This document shows positions 39,290-52,548 of a stretch of DNA of 64,000 nucleotides, piece after piece. A program made the position numbers and the translations under genes. Location: assembly GCA_948567375.1 (NCBI GenBank), contig OX419755.1, forward strand, positions 63,492,944 through 63,556,943. Direction: 5' to 3'. This DNA is from Lunularia cruciata. Its lineage: Eukaryota; Streptophyta; Marchantiopsida; Lunulariales; Lunulariaceae. Positions within the stretch are counted from its first letter, which is position 1. Each line of letters begins with the position of its first letter. Below the pieces are notes generated by a model. That model saw only the letters and a program-made list of their open reading frames with translations. It was not told where the DNA came from and ran no database searches.

Positions 39290-41690
39290 GATACAGTTAG
39301 AAACCAGTGATGTAAACTAACCTGGGATGCAGTGGAGTTGAACTCCACAGTATGAAGTCGGTGCATCGACCTCAACTGAGACCGGAAAAGCCTCGATTTC
39401 AAATCCGCAGATAAGCTAAAGAAGCCCGAGCTTCTTATCGCACCGAAAACCTTTCCGACCCCTTAATGCGTCCATGGCCCACCAAAAGAAACACCGTTTC
39501 AATCGGCATGTTTTGCTGAATTCAACTTTTCGGAATCGCTTGCTAATTCTCCAGCCAACAGTCCGACGACAATTACCTCCCAGAGAATAAGGAGAAACTT
39601 GACAGTCAACAGTCCAAAGGAAACAGTACCGCCGCAAAAGTGTTGATTCTCCTCTGCCGTATCTGCGATTTAGATGACTCCGTCAATTTTGCAGTCGTTA
39701 TACGTTTCTTACGCGATTGCCACATGGCTCTTTTGGTTCCGGCGGCACACTAAAAGACAAAGTCCGGCAATTACAATTTTGACAAAACTCATGTGCGAGT
39801 CAGGTCTGCTTGACGTTCAAACCCTCTGCCGGAGCTTATACGTCAGGCAGCTCTAGCTCCGTTTGAGTCTCTTCGAACCTAGAATTTTCTAGATTAATGG
39901 ATCGGGTGATACAACGTGCAATAGAACGATCGGCATTCCCTTTCTATGACAGGTTTAAATTTTCCCGAGAATGAACCTTCCGATTTCCGGTCTTCGCGAG
40001 ATCGACTTTTTAATCTTTCCACGCAAATACATTTTCGATTTTCATTTTTGACTTTCAAGACTGGATGTAAATGTAATATGTTTTACGTTTTTCATTTTTG
40101 GACCGTTATTCAATGTTGGTCATGTGTGATATAAGAATGAAATCATTTTTATTAGTATATTCTTTGAGGTAAAGAAAGAAATTATTTGTCAACGAGAACC
40201 AGTTCCAGTACTCGGGTATACTATCTTTTTTTTTTCATAAATTTTTTCTCTCCTTGCTAGTGTGATTAATTGAATAAAATTTTCTGTTTGAAAGTCCATT
40301 AAGCACAAAAATATGAAATATAAAAATAACTAAAAGCTTAATTTGATAAGCACTCCTTGGTTAAAGCAAATGTGAAATTCTTTTTTATTGATTTGCAAAC
40401 CCCAAACTTTTTACTTTACATAATCTAGTTCTAGTTCGAGAACCGGTTATCTATAATCCAAAGTGACCTGTCATCACAAGTATACATATGAGGTTGGAGT
40501 ACGTCCAAATTAACTGCCGGACCTATGCACTCCCATGGACACATAATTATGTTCTTTCCGTCAATGTTTTACAGGCTGACGGACGTCAAAATTGACGTAC
40601 ATCATTGAGCCATGTGAAGTGGCTTTCTATCTGGCGGAGCAAGGCCTTTCAATAATGGGTTTACGGGTGCTTTTGAAAATCGACTAAGTATGAGGTTTCA
40701 AATCCCGAATTTAAGAGCGAAATTACGAAACTTTAGCGATACCCGTGAAAGAGGTCATGGGTACATGCAAAAGAGGTAGGGGTTTCAATTACTACTCCCG
40801 GAAAATTTCTACAGGCAATAACATATTCGAGGCCGGAAATTTTTAACCAAAATTTTAGGGGGTTCTAAGGAAGTCTGGATTCTTGTAAAATTTGACGCGT
40901 CACGAAAAAGGTAACCCGTCAATTTTCAGGGCTATGGGTATTAGCTCTATAAAATTCGAATGTTTCTTATTACTTTTTACAAAAATTGAGCTTACAAATG
41001 AGTTTATGGGAAGTGAAAACATCAAATTTAAAATGCACTAAAATTCAAGTGTTCTTACTATATTTAAATTTTTGTAAATTCGTTTATATGGGAAATGAAC
41101 ACTAAATAAAATAGCAACTAATTTGGTTACAGGAGCTGCTAAAACTCAGTCATGAGATATTTGACGTTTACGGGCAATTGTTCGAAGCTTCGTGAAATTT
41201 TGCAGGTTATTTGTTTTTCCATCATCTGTCTAATTTAAAAGAAACAATAGCAATTTTTTAAATTAAAACGAAAATAAAATGACCCACTAAACACACTTAT
41301 CCACAAATAATTATAAATTTTAATTATAGATTTACGAGAGCAATGTACATGCCCCGAGATTTTAATTTGTTACTATAAAAGATACCCTAAAATGTCCGGG
41401 ATCGTAAAAGGTGACGCGTAGGCCTTTGTGGCTACGGTGTCATCACCCGGAGAAAGGTGTCCAGAATTCGCAACAAATCCAAAGGTTACGTTTTATAATT
41501 GAAACCTTTTAGGTTTGGAAATGTTCTCCTCTTTTCCGGGTATTTGTAAAATATTTTATGAACTTTTCCAGGTACCCGTAAAAAACTCATAAATTTAGTT
41601 ATGAAACACTTTACTGTATGATTCTTCGTGGGAAAAGCTAAGTTTCTGGCTTTCAATTGATTCAGTTGGAATATTCATTTCAAATTTTTA
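39290..41690. other. Intergenic region upstream of GH27
   Basis: The first 600 bp is likely GH27 promoter and 5' UTR. From 40.1 kb the sequence is AT-rich with no recognisable genes. Open frames near 39674 and 39946 are short and without motifs. Confidence 0.5.
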
Positions 41691-41999
41691 AATGTGATCA
41701 CGTTTCAATTTCATTCTTCACATTCTCATTTCATTCAAATTCTTTTCACATTCATTTTCATGAATAAATATAAGAATTTTGTAGTTGAACAATATAGATT
41801 TTGTTTTCATATTGTACTAGGTAGGGGAGCTCAAGCAGATTTATATAATAATGAGACATATACGACTTTATTATTGCAAAGTGTACATTAGTAAGGATTA
41901 AGAATATATATAATCTTAAGAGTATGTAAAGGATTAAGATTGTATTATTTTGAGTGTATATGTAATTAATTTATAATTCAAATTTTGCTATATAATAAT

Positions 42000-44775
42000 A
42001 CCAATAGCTAGATATATCATCTAGAATTGAAAATGGACTTAGTAACATCTAGAAGGACGTTATGTATAATATATTAGATAGATAAAATAAAGGTGTCACT
42101 AAAAGAATATTTATACTAATAGGGCAAAAAATTGAAAATAATTTTAATTTGTAATACCAAAGTTAGACATATTATCTCGGGGTGGAAATTAGTTTGGTAA
42201 CATCCAGAAGGATGTTATGTATGATGGGCTCGATAGTTCAAATAGAAGTGTTACCAAAAAAGAATTTTAACTAATAATGCAAGAGCCAAAAATATATTGG
42301 AAACTTCAAAGCCAATTTTGGTGGCCTAAATAGATGAATTAAGTCTATATATATATATATATTCTCACCCCCTTAATACTCTAAGGACAAGAGAAGAGAG
42401 AAAACACATATTACACACTCAACATTCGATGCCCAAAGGAGCACCTTCTCTTTATTATATAGACAAAGAGGAACTCCTCCAAGGAAGCTCTACCATAGGA
42501 TTAGGCACACATATAAATGACATGTCAGCAAGCTCCACCCTTGGATTACTTACTTCGATGGGTGACATGTTTGTCTAGGTTCTATCTGGTTGGTCAAACA
42601 AGCTTTGATTAGAGGGAATCTTTTAGTGAATCTTCCTATAGGAGTCTTAGAATCACGTAAAGTACCATTGGAAAGCTCTCGACGAGACAAACCAGGGGGA
42701 AGGAAGGCCAACCTCTCTCCCATGTGAGGGGGGGGGGAGAGAAAGAGGGGAGGAATGTGCACATTTTTGAGGCCTAATTAATCCGTTTAGGCCTTCAAAA
42801 GTGCCTTCAAAGATTTTAGGCATATTTTGGTTCCTACTCTATTAGTAGAAGTCCCCTTTTGGTGATACCTCTTTCTGATCTGTTTAGTCCATCATGTGTA
42901 ACATCCTTCCAGATGTTACCAAACCAATTCTCACCTTTAAATCATATGTCTAGCTATTGGTTCTAAGGTTCTCAAGTATCTGCTCTATTAGTAAAAGTAC
43001 TCTTTTGGTGATACTTCTATCTTATCTATTTTGACCATCATGTATAATATCATTCTAGATGTTACCAAACCAAAGTTCACATCTAGATCATATGGCTAGC
43101 TCTTGGTATTACACTCTCTCAACAGAGGAAAGGCTAGCATTCCCTCCCCAAGTTTGTCTCGTTGAGAGCTTTCCAATGCTACCTCACCCACGGGATTTGG
43201 AGATTCTTATAGAAACGTTCCCTAAAGATTCCCTTTGATCAAAGATGGTTTGACCAACCAGATAGGATTAGAACCCATGCATACAACCAAGCTAACTGTA
43301 GAGCTAGCTTGCAGATCATCTATGCATGTATCTTATCCAAGGGTGGAGATTCCTTTGGAGTGTCCCTTTGTAATACTTTGAGAACAAGAGAAGAGAGAAA
43401 ACAAAAATTTCACACTAAATGCTCTGTTGCCCAAAAGGAGCACCTTCTCTTTATTATATAAGCAGAGAGGATCTCCTCCAAGGAAGCTACACCATAGGAT
43501 TAGGCACATAAATAGATGACATGTCAGCAAGCTCCACCCTTGGATTACTTACTTGGACAAGTGACATGTCGGTCTGCATCCTTTCTTGTTGGTCAAACAA
43601 GCTTTGACCAGAGAGAATCTTCTTATAGGAATCTCAAAATCATGTGTGTAAGGTATTGTAATACCAAGAGCTAGCCATATGATCTAGATATGAAATTTGG
43701 TTTGGTAACATCTAGAATGATATTATACATGATGGTCAAAATAGATAAGATAGAAGTATCACCAAAAGAGTACTTCTACTAATAGAGCAGATACTTGAGA
43801 ATCTTAGAACCAATAGCTAGACATATGATTTAAAGGTGAGAATTGGTTTGGTAACATCTGGAAGGATGTTACACATGATGGACTAAACAGATCAGAAAGA
43901 GGTATCACTAAAAGGGGACTTCTACTAATAGAGTAGGAACCAAAATATGCCTGAAATCTTTGAAGGCAATTTCGGAGGCCTAAACGGATGAATTAGGCCT
44001 CAAAAAGGTGTGAAACCCCCCCCCCAACTGGAGGGTGGGCTGGCTTTCCTCTCCAATGCTTTGTCTCGTCGAGAGCTTTCCAATGATACCTTACTCACGT
44101 GATCCTGAGGTTCCTACATGAAGATTCCCTAAAAGATTCCCTCTGGTCAAAGCTTGTTTGACCAACCAAATAGGATCTAGACCAGACATGCCACCCATCC
44201 AAGTAAGTAATCCAAGGGTGGAGCTTGCTGACATGTCACCTATCTGTGTCCCTAATCCTATGGTGTAGCTTCCTTGGAGGAGATCCTCTTTGTCTATATA
44301 ATAAAGAGAAGGTGCTCCTTTGGGGCATCAAATGTTTGAGTGTGAAATCTGTGTTTTCTCTCTTCTCTTGTCCTTGGAGTATTTAAGGGGGGATCTGCAT
44401 ATTTTTTAGCCTTAATTCATCCCTTTAGGCATCTGAAAAATTGCCTTCAAAGATATCAAGCATATTCCGATTCCTACTCTATTAGTAGAAGTCTCCTTTT
44501 GGTGATACCTCTTTCTGATCTATTTAGTCCATCATGTGTAACATCCTTCCAAATGTTACCAAACCAATTCTCACCTTTAAATCATATGTCTAGCTATTGA
44601 TTCTAAGGTTTTCAAGTCTATTTCAGTTTTTGCACTATTAGTAAAAGTACTCTTTTGGTGATAATTTTATTTGATATATTTTTTCTATCATGCATAATAT
44701 AATTCAAGATGTTACCAAACCAAATTTCACATCTAGATCATATGGCTAGCTCTTGGTATTACACCCTTTTGCTAT
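42000..44775. repeat. Nested inverted-repeat cluster, about eight copies of a ~150 bp unit in alternating blocks
   Basis: A unit of about 150 bp (core ggtttggtaacatctagaag and gatgttacacatgatgg, ending ctactaatagagtag) occurs about eight times. The units lie in tandem pairs near 42000-42310, 42830-43125, 43655-43940 and 44465-44765, and successive pairs alternate in orientation. Larger flanks are also inverted copies: aaggtgctcctttggggcat and tatataataaagagaa at 44.3 kb appear reversed at 42.43 and 43.43 kb, and the ggttggtcaaacaagctttg and ccatgtcagcaagctcc regions recur in both directions. The TATA-like tatataataaagag and TG...starts suggest LTR-type promoters or a foldback element. No protein domain is present inside. 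Confidence 0.75.
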
Positions 44776-45015
44776 ATAATATAGTCAATTTGCTTCTTTG
44801 GGGCATTAGAAGTTGAATCTGAAATGGTGTGTTTCTTCTTCTATGTGTCTCTTCAAGTCTCTTATCCTCAGAAGATTACACTTGTGTATATGTGTTATAT
44901 ACTTACATTCTTGAATATAGTTCATTATTTGCTTTGTACCATTATGCAACTATTTGTAAGTAGTGCCCGCTATTGTTCTTAATCTCACTCTTTAGTGCTA
45001 AATAAATCCTTTAAT

Positions 45016-45217
45016 GGGCTAAAATTTAGTGAGAAGTACTGAAATAAATTGTTGCATCTTGAGCAATTTATATTTTTACGTGTTAAGTTATTAATATAGT
45101 CTAAGAATGTATCATCGGGCTAAAATTTAGTGAGAAGTACTGAAATAAATTGTTGCATCTTGAGCAATTTACATTTTTACGTGTTAAGTTATTAATATAG
45201 TCTAAGAATGTATCATC
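45016..45217. repeat. Near-perfect tandem duplication of ~100 bp
   Basis: Two copies of about 100 bp, each starting gggctaaaatttagtgagaa and ending ctaagaatgtatcatc, lie directly head to tail. Only one difference was seen (ttatattttt versus ttacattttt), so the duplication is recent. Confidence 0.92.
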
Positions 45218-46223
45218 GTAAATAAGGTATAAAATAGGGATATATTTTCTATTGAAAGAAAATGATACAAAATAAATGAACAAGATATTATAAGAAGGGC
45301 CCTTGTGAATCAAATAAAAACCTAATGTATCGTTAATTTTCCCAAGAGCGACACTATTGCTTATAAAATAGGAAAGACAAAGTTATTGTTTTTGATCGGT
45401 CATCCTTGCTTTTCAGTCGTCTCTCTATCTATGGAGAGACGATTAATGAGAGAGATCTTGTTTAGAGAACAAGAATAATAAGTGAGAAGAATGTTTCTAA
45501 AGAACAAACAATTCCAACTCCGGTACAAGTAAAGTAAGTTTTGCCTAATCATACGGCCGATCTTCCTATAATTAGTCTTATTCAAGATGATATAACCATG
45601 CACTATCCAACTAAATTAACACTCATCGTTTGGGAACAAAGATGCAAAAAAAAATATACATTGCTTTCCAAGGTAATCTCTCACAGTCAACGCCTTGTCC
45701 ATGGATTTCTTTAATTCACGCAGAAAATTATTAAACATCGAATTTCTTCATAATTCCGATAAAACGTTTTGGAGAACGTGTCCCATTCCCTCTATAACCC
45801 TCTGCCCATCCAAACTAATCTTCTGTCGAGGAATTTGGTTGATACACATAGTACAATGTATATCAAATGTTAAGCTTTGATATTGCAAATAGCTCTAATA
45901 TTATATTATAAATCATTCAGTTCGGATAATGTAAACATCTCTCGCCAATAATAATCGGAGGAGCTTTCCTTACGCTTTGTTGTTTGTAAATCAACTAAAA
46001 ATACTAAAATATAGTAAAAAACCACTAATGAAGCTAAAGTATGATAATCGATTAATGCATTTAAAAATGCATCGTAATATATCATGGAATGTAATATTCA
46101 CTTTAGCAATACACTATATCTTTAACAATCATATAAGAAAACAACTTTTACATTCTCAACTATTTTTCTATTTCTTTAACAATCATATAAGAAACAACTT
46201 TTACATTCTCAACTATTTTTTCT
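45218..46223. other. AT-rich spacer before retrotransposon copy 2
   Basis: No credible gene. Just before the element a tandem repeat of about 57 bp (units containing aacaatcatataagaaa and acttttacattctcaact) occupies about 46123-46222. Confidence 0.55.
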
Positions 46224-47160
46224 ATGGACATAGTGTTTGTTATGGCACGAGCTAGTGGTTACTTGGCTTGGAGGGAGAGTTCGTATGCCTTACAGACAAC
46301 ACTAGGGCAGAATACATATGTCAGTGCGGACTTATACTTGGTATGAGATGATTAGGTGACAGTAGCGGATGTTGTGGTTACAGACCATATGTGAGATATA
46401 GTTTTGGAGGGAATGATTACCTATCCTCCTGGATGGGCGGCGAGTGCCGCAACAGGTCGCAAGGTCTCCAAGTATAGGGGCATGCAACGAGGTCACCTCT
46501 TTGTTCGTCTAGCCTTGGAGTTATATGGAGCGATGGTCAAGATGTTCTACACATTTGTCAAGGAGTGCATCAGAGCTTATCATGTTAGGAGCCAGTTGTA
46601 CCACTCTCACTTTCATACTTTATAGTATATTTTAGACAACATGTATCCGTTACTCTACAGAAGACAATGGTTGGTGCAATCCATAGGAGAGCAATCACAC
46701 TAGGTGATGTTTCTTTGGATGCTCCAGTTGTTTGTAGACCACATGATTACATAGCTTGGATATCTTAGGTGCAGTGGTGCATATTTCTCATATAGACTCT
46801 ACACTCTATTGGGGTTTAGCACCATTTTGCCTTTTTCATCTCTTTGTAGACCACGCGACTTACATAGCTCAAATATCTTTGTAGACCACACAATTTACAT
46901 AGCTAGGATATCTTAGGTGCAGTGGGGCATATTTCTCATATAGACTCTATTGGGGCTTAGTCCCATTTTACCTTTTTCATCTCTTTGTAGTCCCGAACAC
47001 TTACATAGCTCGGATATCTTAGGTGCAGTGTATATTTCTCATATAGACTCTATTGGGGTTTAGCACCATTTTACCTTTTCCATCTCTCCCTTGTTGGGCT
47101 TCACGGGGTCTTCCCATCCTTCATTCTTTCTAAGCGGTAGTCTTTTCTGCTTTTCTATAA
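46224..47160 (+). mobile_element. 5'-truncated second copy of the retrotransposon with multiplied tail
   Basis: The sequence from ggacatagtgtttgttatgg on matches the 3' third of the element at 29.58-30.26 kb, including GWAASAATGRKVSKYRGMQ (where the codon corresponding to the other copy's TGA is CGA) and HLFVRLALELYGAM. Internal stops and indels make it non-coding. Its tail is repeated: the block tagaccac...cttacatagct...atatcttaggtgcagtg...tctcatatagactctattgggg occurs about three times (46.74-46.83, 46.89-46.97, 46.99-47.07 kb) before the final tcttcccatccttcattctt end. Confidence 0.85.
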
Positions 47161-48781
47161 GCAATGAAGATCAACAACAGACAATCCTCTGAAAGTGATA
47201 ATGATATTTCTAGAACAACCATCAATCATTCAATAAAGTTGGAATGTTGGTACTCAACTGCTGGAAAGTCGAGTGCAAAAGAGCCGTTACAGTTTATCCC
47301 CTGCTCACGAGTGTAGACATATATGTATATGTATCCGTCTTAGAGTGCAGAACCCTTGTTGTGGGTACAGCTCTGCACTGAGCAGTTGCCCATTTGTTTG
47401 ATTGCAGCATAGGTGCACATTTTCATCCTCTATTTTGGCATCTCGCCTAGATAATCGAGTTCATGAGTATTTAATGACATCGATAGACTCATTCCCCAAG
47501 AAAAATACCGAACTTGGATTTTCAGTCGCATGTAAGAAGTATCTTGGATACTGTATGTGGTAGAGTGAGGAGAAGAGCGATAGTTTTGAGAAATCTAGTT
47601 GTTGTAAGGAGAAAGCGATCCACCGATCGTACTTCGGATAAAGCCTGAACCGTTTAACAAGTGGCAAGGATTGCGTCACAACGTCGAGGGTCGCGTCAAA
47701 CGGTGACATATATACGGTGGAAACTAAGCAACTTCAGCTGTACGTCCACCTTCTCCGTTTGAAGACCAATCAATCGTCAGTTTTAGTGCTTGTCAGGAGA
47801 AACAAAATTGTCTCCTATACTTTATGTTTTCCTACCTTTACAATGGAGCATCCGTACCTTCACTTTACTCTATATTCGAGAAATGGGAGCAGAAGGCGTT
47901 AGAAGAACCTGGGTTAGTGGGTTCTGGGGGACCCAGAACCCACTAATTATGGAACCGATTACGTGCATATGAAGTGCGCAAGCATGTACGTGTGCAAATC
48001 GATATAAATTGCATCTAAGGAAATGGAAATTAATTGGATCTAACGATCCGAAGATATGCAGAATCCAGTCAAGATATCATACGTACCACCTACAGAGAAC
48101 TAGTGTACATCATTTAATAACAAGCAAGACACAACTGATTAAGGATCTGAAATTGAAAGTCGGGGAGGACCATGAAACATAGAACGGAGCATACAATACA
48201 GAGCATTACTCTGTATTGTCAAGTGCAGAATTGGAAGTTTCACGCCGCGGCTCTCCAGAGTTGGATAAGGCTGGAGATGTCACTTCAAAAGATGAGCATC
48301 AAATTGATAGTATGTATAAGAAGATGGATTTACATGTGGTGGATGCTGTCATACAAAACCTGCTATGGTCCTCATCTGTTCAGTAGGAGCCTGCTTGTAC
48401 TTCCCTTCCCTGAGCGGACGCAAGATGCGACGTGCTATGCTAATTGCGATGCGCTCTTGATTAAGCAATGCGCTGCTGATCGTGCTATAAAACACTCAGC
48501 GTGGATCTCTACAACCAAGACTCTACTAATATTATGATCGTCCAATCTCAAGCCCTGCTTCGAATAACTAACACCGAGAAATGAACAGATGAAGAGGTGC
48601 CGTAAAATTCAATCAGAGATACGTCAGGAAAATGGCGATATCAGGTGAGAAATAGACAATGACTTCTGTCCATGCAGCTATGGCAGAAACATATCCAGGA
48701 ACGAGTTACTATCTACATTACACGAAAATGAAGTGCTACCCTGAATTCCGATTCCAAACCAGATTTCGAGTTGTGGACCCG
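47161..48781. other. Intergenic, no gene recognised
   Basis: Several 60-120 codon frames occur, for example - 47461-47709 (starts MSPFDATLDVVTQSLPLV) and + 48172-48537. None has a known motif or a splice-consistent partner. The stretch near 47910-47945 contains a short palindrome (agtgggttctgggggacccagaacccact). Confidence 0.45.
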
Positions 48782-49755
48782 TTATCTTCGCCCCAAACAT
48801 CGCGCGACTTTGAGAGCGAGAATCAGGCAGCTGACCGCCATCATGATGACTGCATTACAAACTCTGGTTAGCTCAAAAGAAGGCAGAAGGATGATGCCAA
48901 TCCTAGTTGACATGATGCAATATACAGGGAATGTAACTGCAATTTCTAGACACAGACTATCGCGTGTTGACAATGTGTCCTAACATGATGGTGATCTGGC
49001 ATGTGGACTGTTATTCCTCTGATCCATTAGGCCTAATAACGTACCAGACGCTCAACTGATCAAAGTTTCCAACTGGAAAGTGCTGACGGACTAAAATCTC
49101 ACGGAAGATGGATGAAAAACACTGTGCTTTCAACATAAAGCTGACCTAGTAAAGTTCATGGGGTTGTTTACTTACATGAGACGATGACAACACTGTTTCT
49201 TGTGAAGCATACGTAGATAGGTCGATCTTCTTCATCCCGTAATCTGAGAGTTTTGATGTTCTCCTCTAGCTCCTTGATTGCTGGCTCCAGTTGATCCCAT
49301 GCAATCCATGGGGAAGAATCCATTCTATGGGAAGCTAAGTCAGCCAGCTTCATGAGAAATACTGATTTTTCAAACAGTGTTTTGATGAGTTTCAGATGTG
49401 TTATCATCTGTTTCACCTGGCATAGCTGATGACTAGTCAAGGACTCCTGGGACGCATGGACTAGCGCCATTTCAACCTCTCTGATCCGACGAACAAATTT
49501 CAATATCTTCTTTTCAACCAGCGCAACATTGGTGACAGTCTTCTGGGCCACCTTTGTCCAGGACATATCTTCACTCTCGAGTATAGCATTTCTGATTATG
49601 AAGTTTCTGTCGTTCTCAGGAACATCCATAACCCCCAAAGCTCTCAATCCAGTAGTGGAATCTAGCGGAAAGTTGAAGACTTTGGCTACCATGAGGATAA
49701 CAGCGACAAGAAGAATAATTTTCAGGGCAGTTCCACATACAGGCAGGGTAGCCAT
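48782..49755 (-). CDS. Unknown two-exon membrane protein, 244 aa
   Basis: Exon 1 (49176-49755) and exon 2 (48782-48936) join in phase through a GTAAGT donor and a TTGCAG acceptor. The product starts with a membrane segment (CGTALKIILLVAVILMVAKV, about 7-26). It continues with a helical, charged region with coiled-coil character at about 60-180 (VALVEKKILKFVRRIREVEM, LEPAIKELEENIKTLRLRDE) and ends with hydrophobic stretches (VYCIMSTRIGIILLP and AVIMMAVSCLILALKVA) followed by RCLGRR. I do not recognise the family. The topology would put the helical middle between two membrane anchors. The stop is TAA at 48782-48784. Coding status rests on frame length, the clean intron and the membrane pattern. 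Confidence 0.55.
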
Positions 49756-51100
49756 GGTGTACAGGACACAGATTGCTTGACCAAAGCTGCCTTGCTAATA
49801 TGGATGAATCGCGTCAAGGAGAGCTACAACGTGGAGGAGAACTGCATTGCTTGACCCCACATATCCATCACGCTAACTAGCATATCCTTTCCAAATGGTG
49901 CAGAGGTGTCAGGTTTGCACTGCGCGGACGAATGCGTTTCAGTTAAAACATGGAAAAGGATTGAAACGTCTGGACCAAAACTTCCGCATTGCTGCCTAGC
50001 AAGTTCTATGACATCGAGCTGCATTCGGCGTAGGGAAACGCATGGCAGTTGGAGAAACTACTCCAGGAAATGCTCATCAGTGATGATCCGTCAGGCGCGA
50101 GTGGCTGACCAAGAGTGCGTACACGCATGTACAGAGATTGCACTCGACTGCCATTCGTATATGCTTAAAAGCGGAACGGCTTGTTCGGTTGCTTCGGATA
50201 TTCGACTGAACGCGTCTCGAGTTGCTGAGAGACTGTTCACGGAAAGGGTCCTTGTCTCATTGATAAGAACCAGTTTGTGTCTACTGCTCCCCAGATGCTG
50301 CAACTTCTGAATCAATAGCTGTCCCGGCCGCGCTCTGTCTGCTCAATGTCCGAGCTGATCGAAGCAGAGTAACGAAATGAAGATCTCAAGTGCGTCATTG
50401 CATGTTGGAGATCTGTTGAGTTACTGAACACGGTCATATGCCAAAAGAGGATCACTGCATAGTATGTATGCCAAAAGAGGATCACTGCTTAGTATGACAT
50501 CGATTGATCCAGCCGGGAACCAACGAAATACCAGGTGTTCGAGTGGCGCGAAAAGGTGAATATTGTCAGACATCCACTAATTGGCTCGTATATGGCGCCC
50601 CCGCTCTCGTGGCAGTAGCGGAGCCAGCATCCGAAAGTCGAGAAGGACCACTTGTCGCACCCCAAGAACTCAATTTGGGCAACTATAGCGAGCCACTCTC
50701 ACGCTACTATTGCTGCTGCTAAACACCATAGAGAAAACGAAGATGAAATGCAGCGAGGTAGCTCACTGCCTGTTTGTCAGCTTCTGGCCATGATGCAGTG
50801 TCGCCTCCATTCAAATGCTCATGCAAGAGTATTACGAGTGCGGGTTATCCCGATTTATTTCTCGCCACTACCGCCTCCTGGCTGCAACTAAGATTTCTGA
50901 GATGCACCCAACATGAACACGAACTTCTGAGATGTTACAGCAGTTTTGAGGTCATACTATTTGCTGTAAGTTTCTCGGTCAAAGGTACGGAACTTGTTTT
51001 TAATGCTTGTGGTAAATTTGTGGATATCTGACAAAGCCATGGCCACTTGAAGATAACTCTCCAACCACGGTCACATCCCACATCCCCTTTTGAGCGTCAC
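49756..51100. other. Intergenic, mixed composition
   Basis: No gene recognised. A short tandem duplication at about 50441-50500 repeats tatgccaaaagaggatcact plus gc-tagtatg. Frames on either strand (for example - 50091-50315, + 50774-51031) lack motifs. Confidence 0.45.
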
Positions 51101-51108
51101 GGATTGGT

Positions 51109-52548
51109 TCAATGTCCCAGTAAGCAAGGTCTGAGCCCAGGTATGTACAGTCCCACGTTTATCTGACAACGATAGGCTCGGTTGACCACTTGATCGTCGT
51201 GTGCGGAACCTTTATGCAAAAGCCGAAGCGCTGACAGTAATGTCCCTAGGAATACCCTGCGGACAGGTTTCTCGGAAGTGATGGTACAAGGGATGGCAAA
51301 TCGTGTGTTTCCAATTTGAAACCTTTTTCTTTCTTGGTCTAACCGCAGACAATACGTTTGGATAGATACTTTGCACTGAAACAGAACACAGCAGCAGCGA
51401 GAAAATGAATCTTCGTTAAGAAACAGCACAGCAGGGCTGCGTTCGTCCGAAAGCCTCGAGTGCATCGAACTCAAGCATTCATCAATATTACAGATCTGTT
51501 AGCTGCATGGCTAATGAATCACAAGCCTTCTTACCGTACACACTTTTGATGGCTGTCATGTGTAGCAATCTAGCTACTGGACGAAATTATACGGGGATTT
51601 CCTGCTCCGGTTCGGAGTGGAGTATCACGCGAGCACCATGGAGCTTCGATTTGTGTAGAAGGCATACGGTTGAGACTGGCAGGAAACACGAGTAGCCAAT
51701 CGTGAACATATTCATGTGACCTGTACGTGGCCAACCTGAATGTTAAATCCAAGGAAAGATCCTCCGGCAATAACTTAATGACCTTCAGATAGGCAACACA
51801 ATGTGCTACTGTATCTGCTTTTGGCCAGCCTTCATGTAGATGTACAGGGACATGATCATAGATGACGTCCCATCGGGCCATTCTTCCGCTGTTAGGGAAG
51901 GGACCCGCCGTCCAACCGTCAGCTCAAATCAAATCACCTGCCTCCAAACTAAAACCACCCCAGTCTATCAAGAAAGTAGGCATCGTAGACTAGCCCCAAA
52001 CGCAAGCCTAAGTAGAAGAAAACATGGCTCTACCGCAAGTAACGCATGTCTCGAGGAACAAACAAACGAGAGGACTATCGGTGAAAACTCACGAAGAACC
52101 ATATGAGAAGGCTGAAAAATGTAAAGCACAAACGGTTAGAAGACAGTCATGAGAACCATGGTCCATAGTAGACAGCCACAGTAGGTGAGTAATGGGTTCT
52201 CGTTCTGTAAAGCAGTTAACCTCGGGGACGTACTGTGCATGCCAAGGAAGCACCCAGGAAGATGACCAATTTACCAGCGAGCCTAGAGAAACAGGTGCAG
52301 GTTTCAGAGCAGACAGACTAGAGACTTCGGGTCATTAGTTCCCATGATAAAGCAAACTTTCTTTTCAGCTTGCAAGGCTGTGGAGGCAACAGAGGCCTTC
52401 GAAGGCTAACTTCCTCACTCCTTTCAAACAAGAAGCTTACCTTGATTGCTTGCATGACGAGGACCATCCACCAGTACATATAACAGGGAACGTAGATTCT
52501 GTAGGGTTCCAAAACTTGAGCGGGGTTACGGCAGGAGATTTGAAACAT
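51109..52548 (-). CDS. Possible multi-exon gene of unknown function
   Basis: Three minus-strand stretches look exon-like. At 52441-52548, an ATG-initiated hydrophobic stretch (MFQISCRNPAQVLEPYRIYV ... YMYWWMVLVMQAIK) ends at a GTAAGC donor. At about 51735-51881 lies MARWDVIYDHVPVHLHEGWP. At about 51249-51380, starting after a ctgtttcag acceptor, lies CKVSIQTYCLRLDQERKRFQ. I could not join them in one phase and recognise no family. It may be one gene with a membrane segment near its N-terminus, or chance frames. Confidence 0.25.

Noticed and set aside
42550-43530. Short minus-strand frames inside the inverted repeat nest
   Set aside because: The same frames are broken in other copies of the repeat, so they are chance frames in non-coding repeat sequence.
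47910-47945. Palindromic stretch agtgggttctgggggacccagaaccc as a possible terminator or microRNA
   Set aside because: It is too short, with a tiny loop and no context; kept only as a note in the spacer entry.
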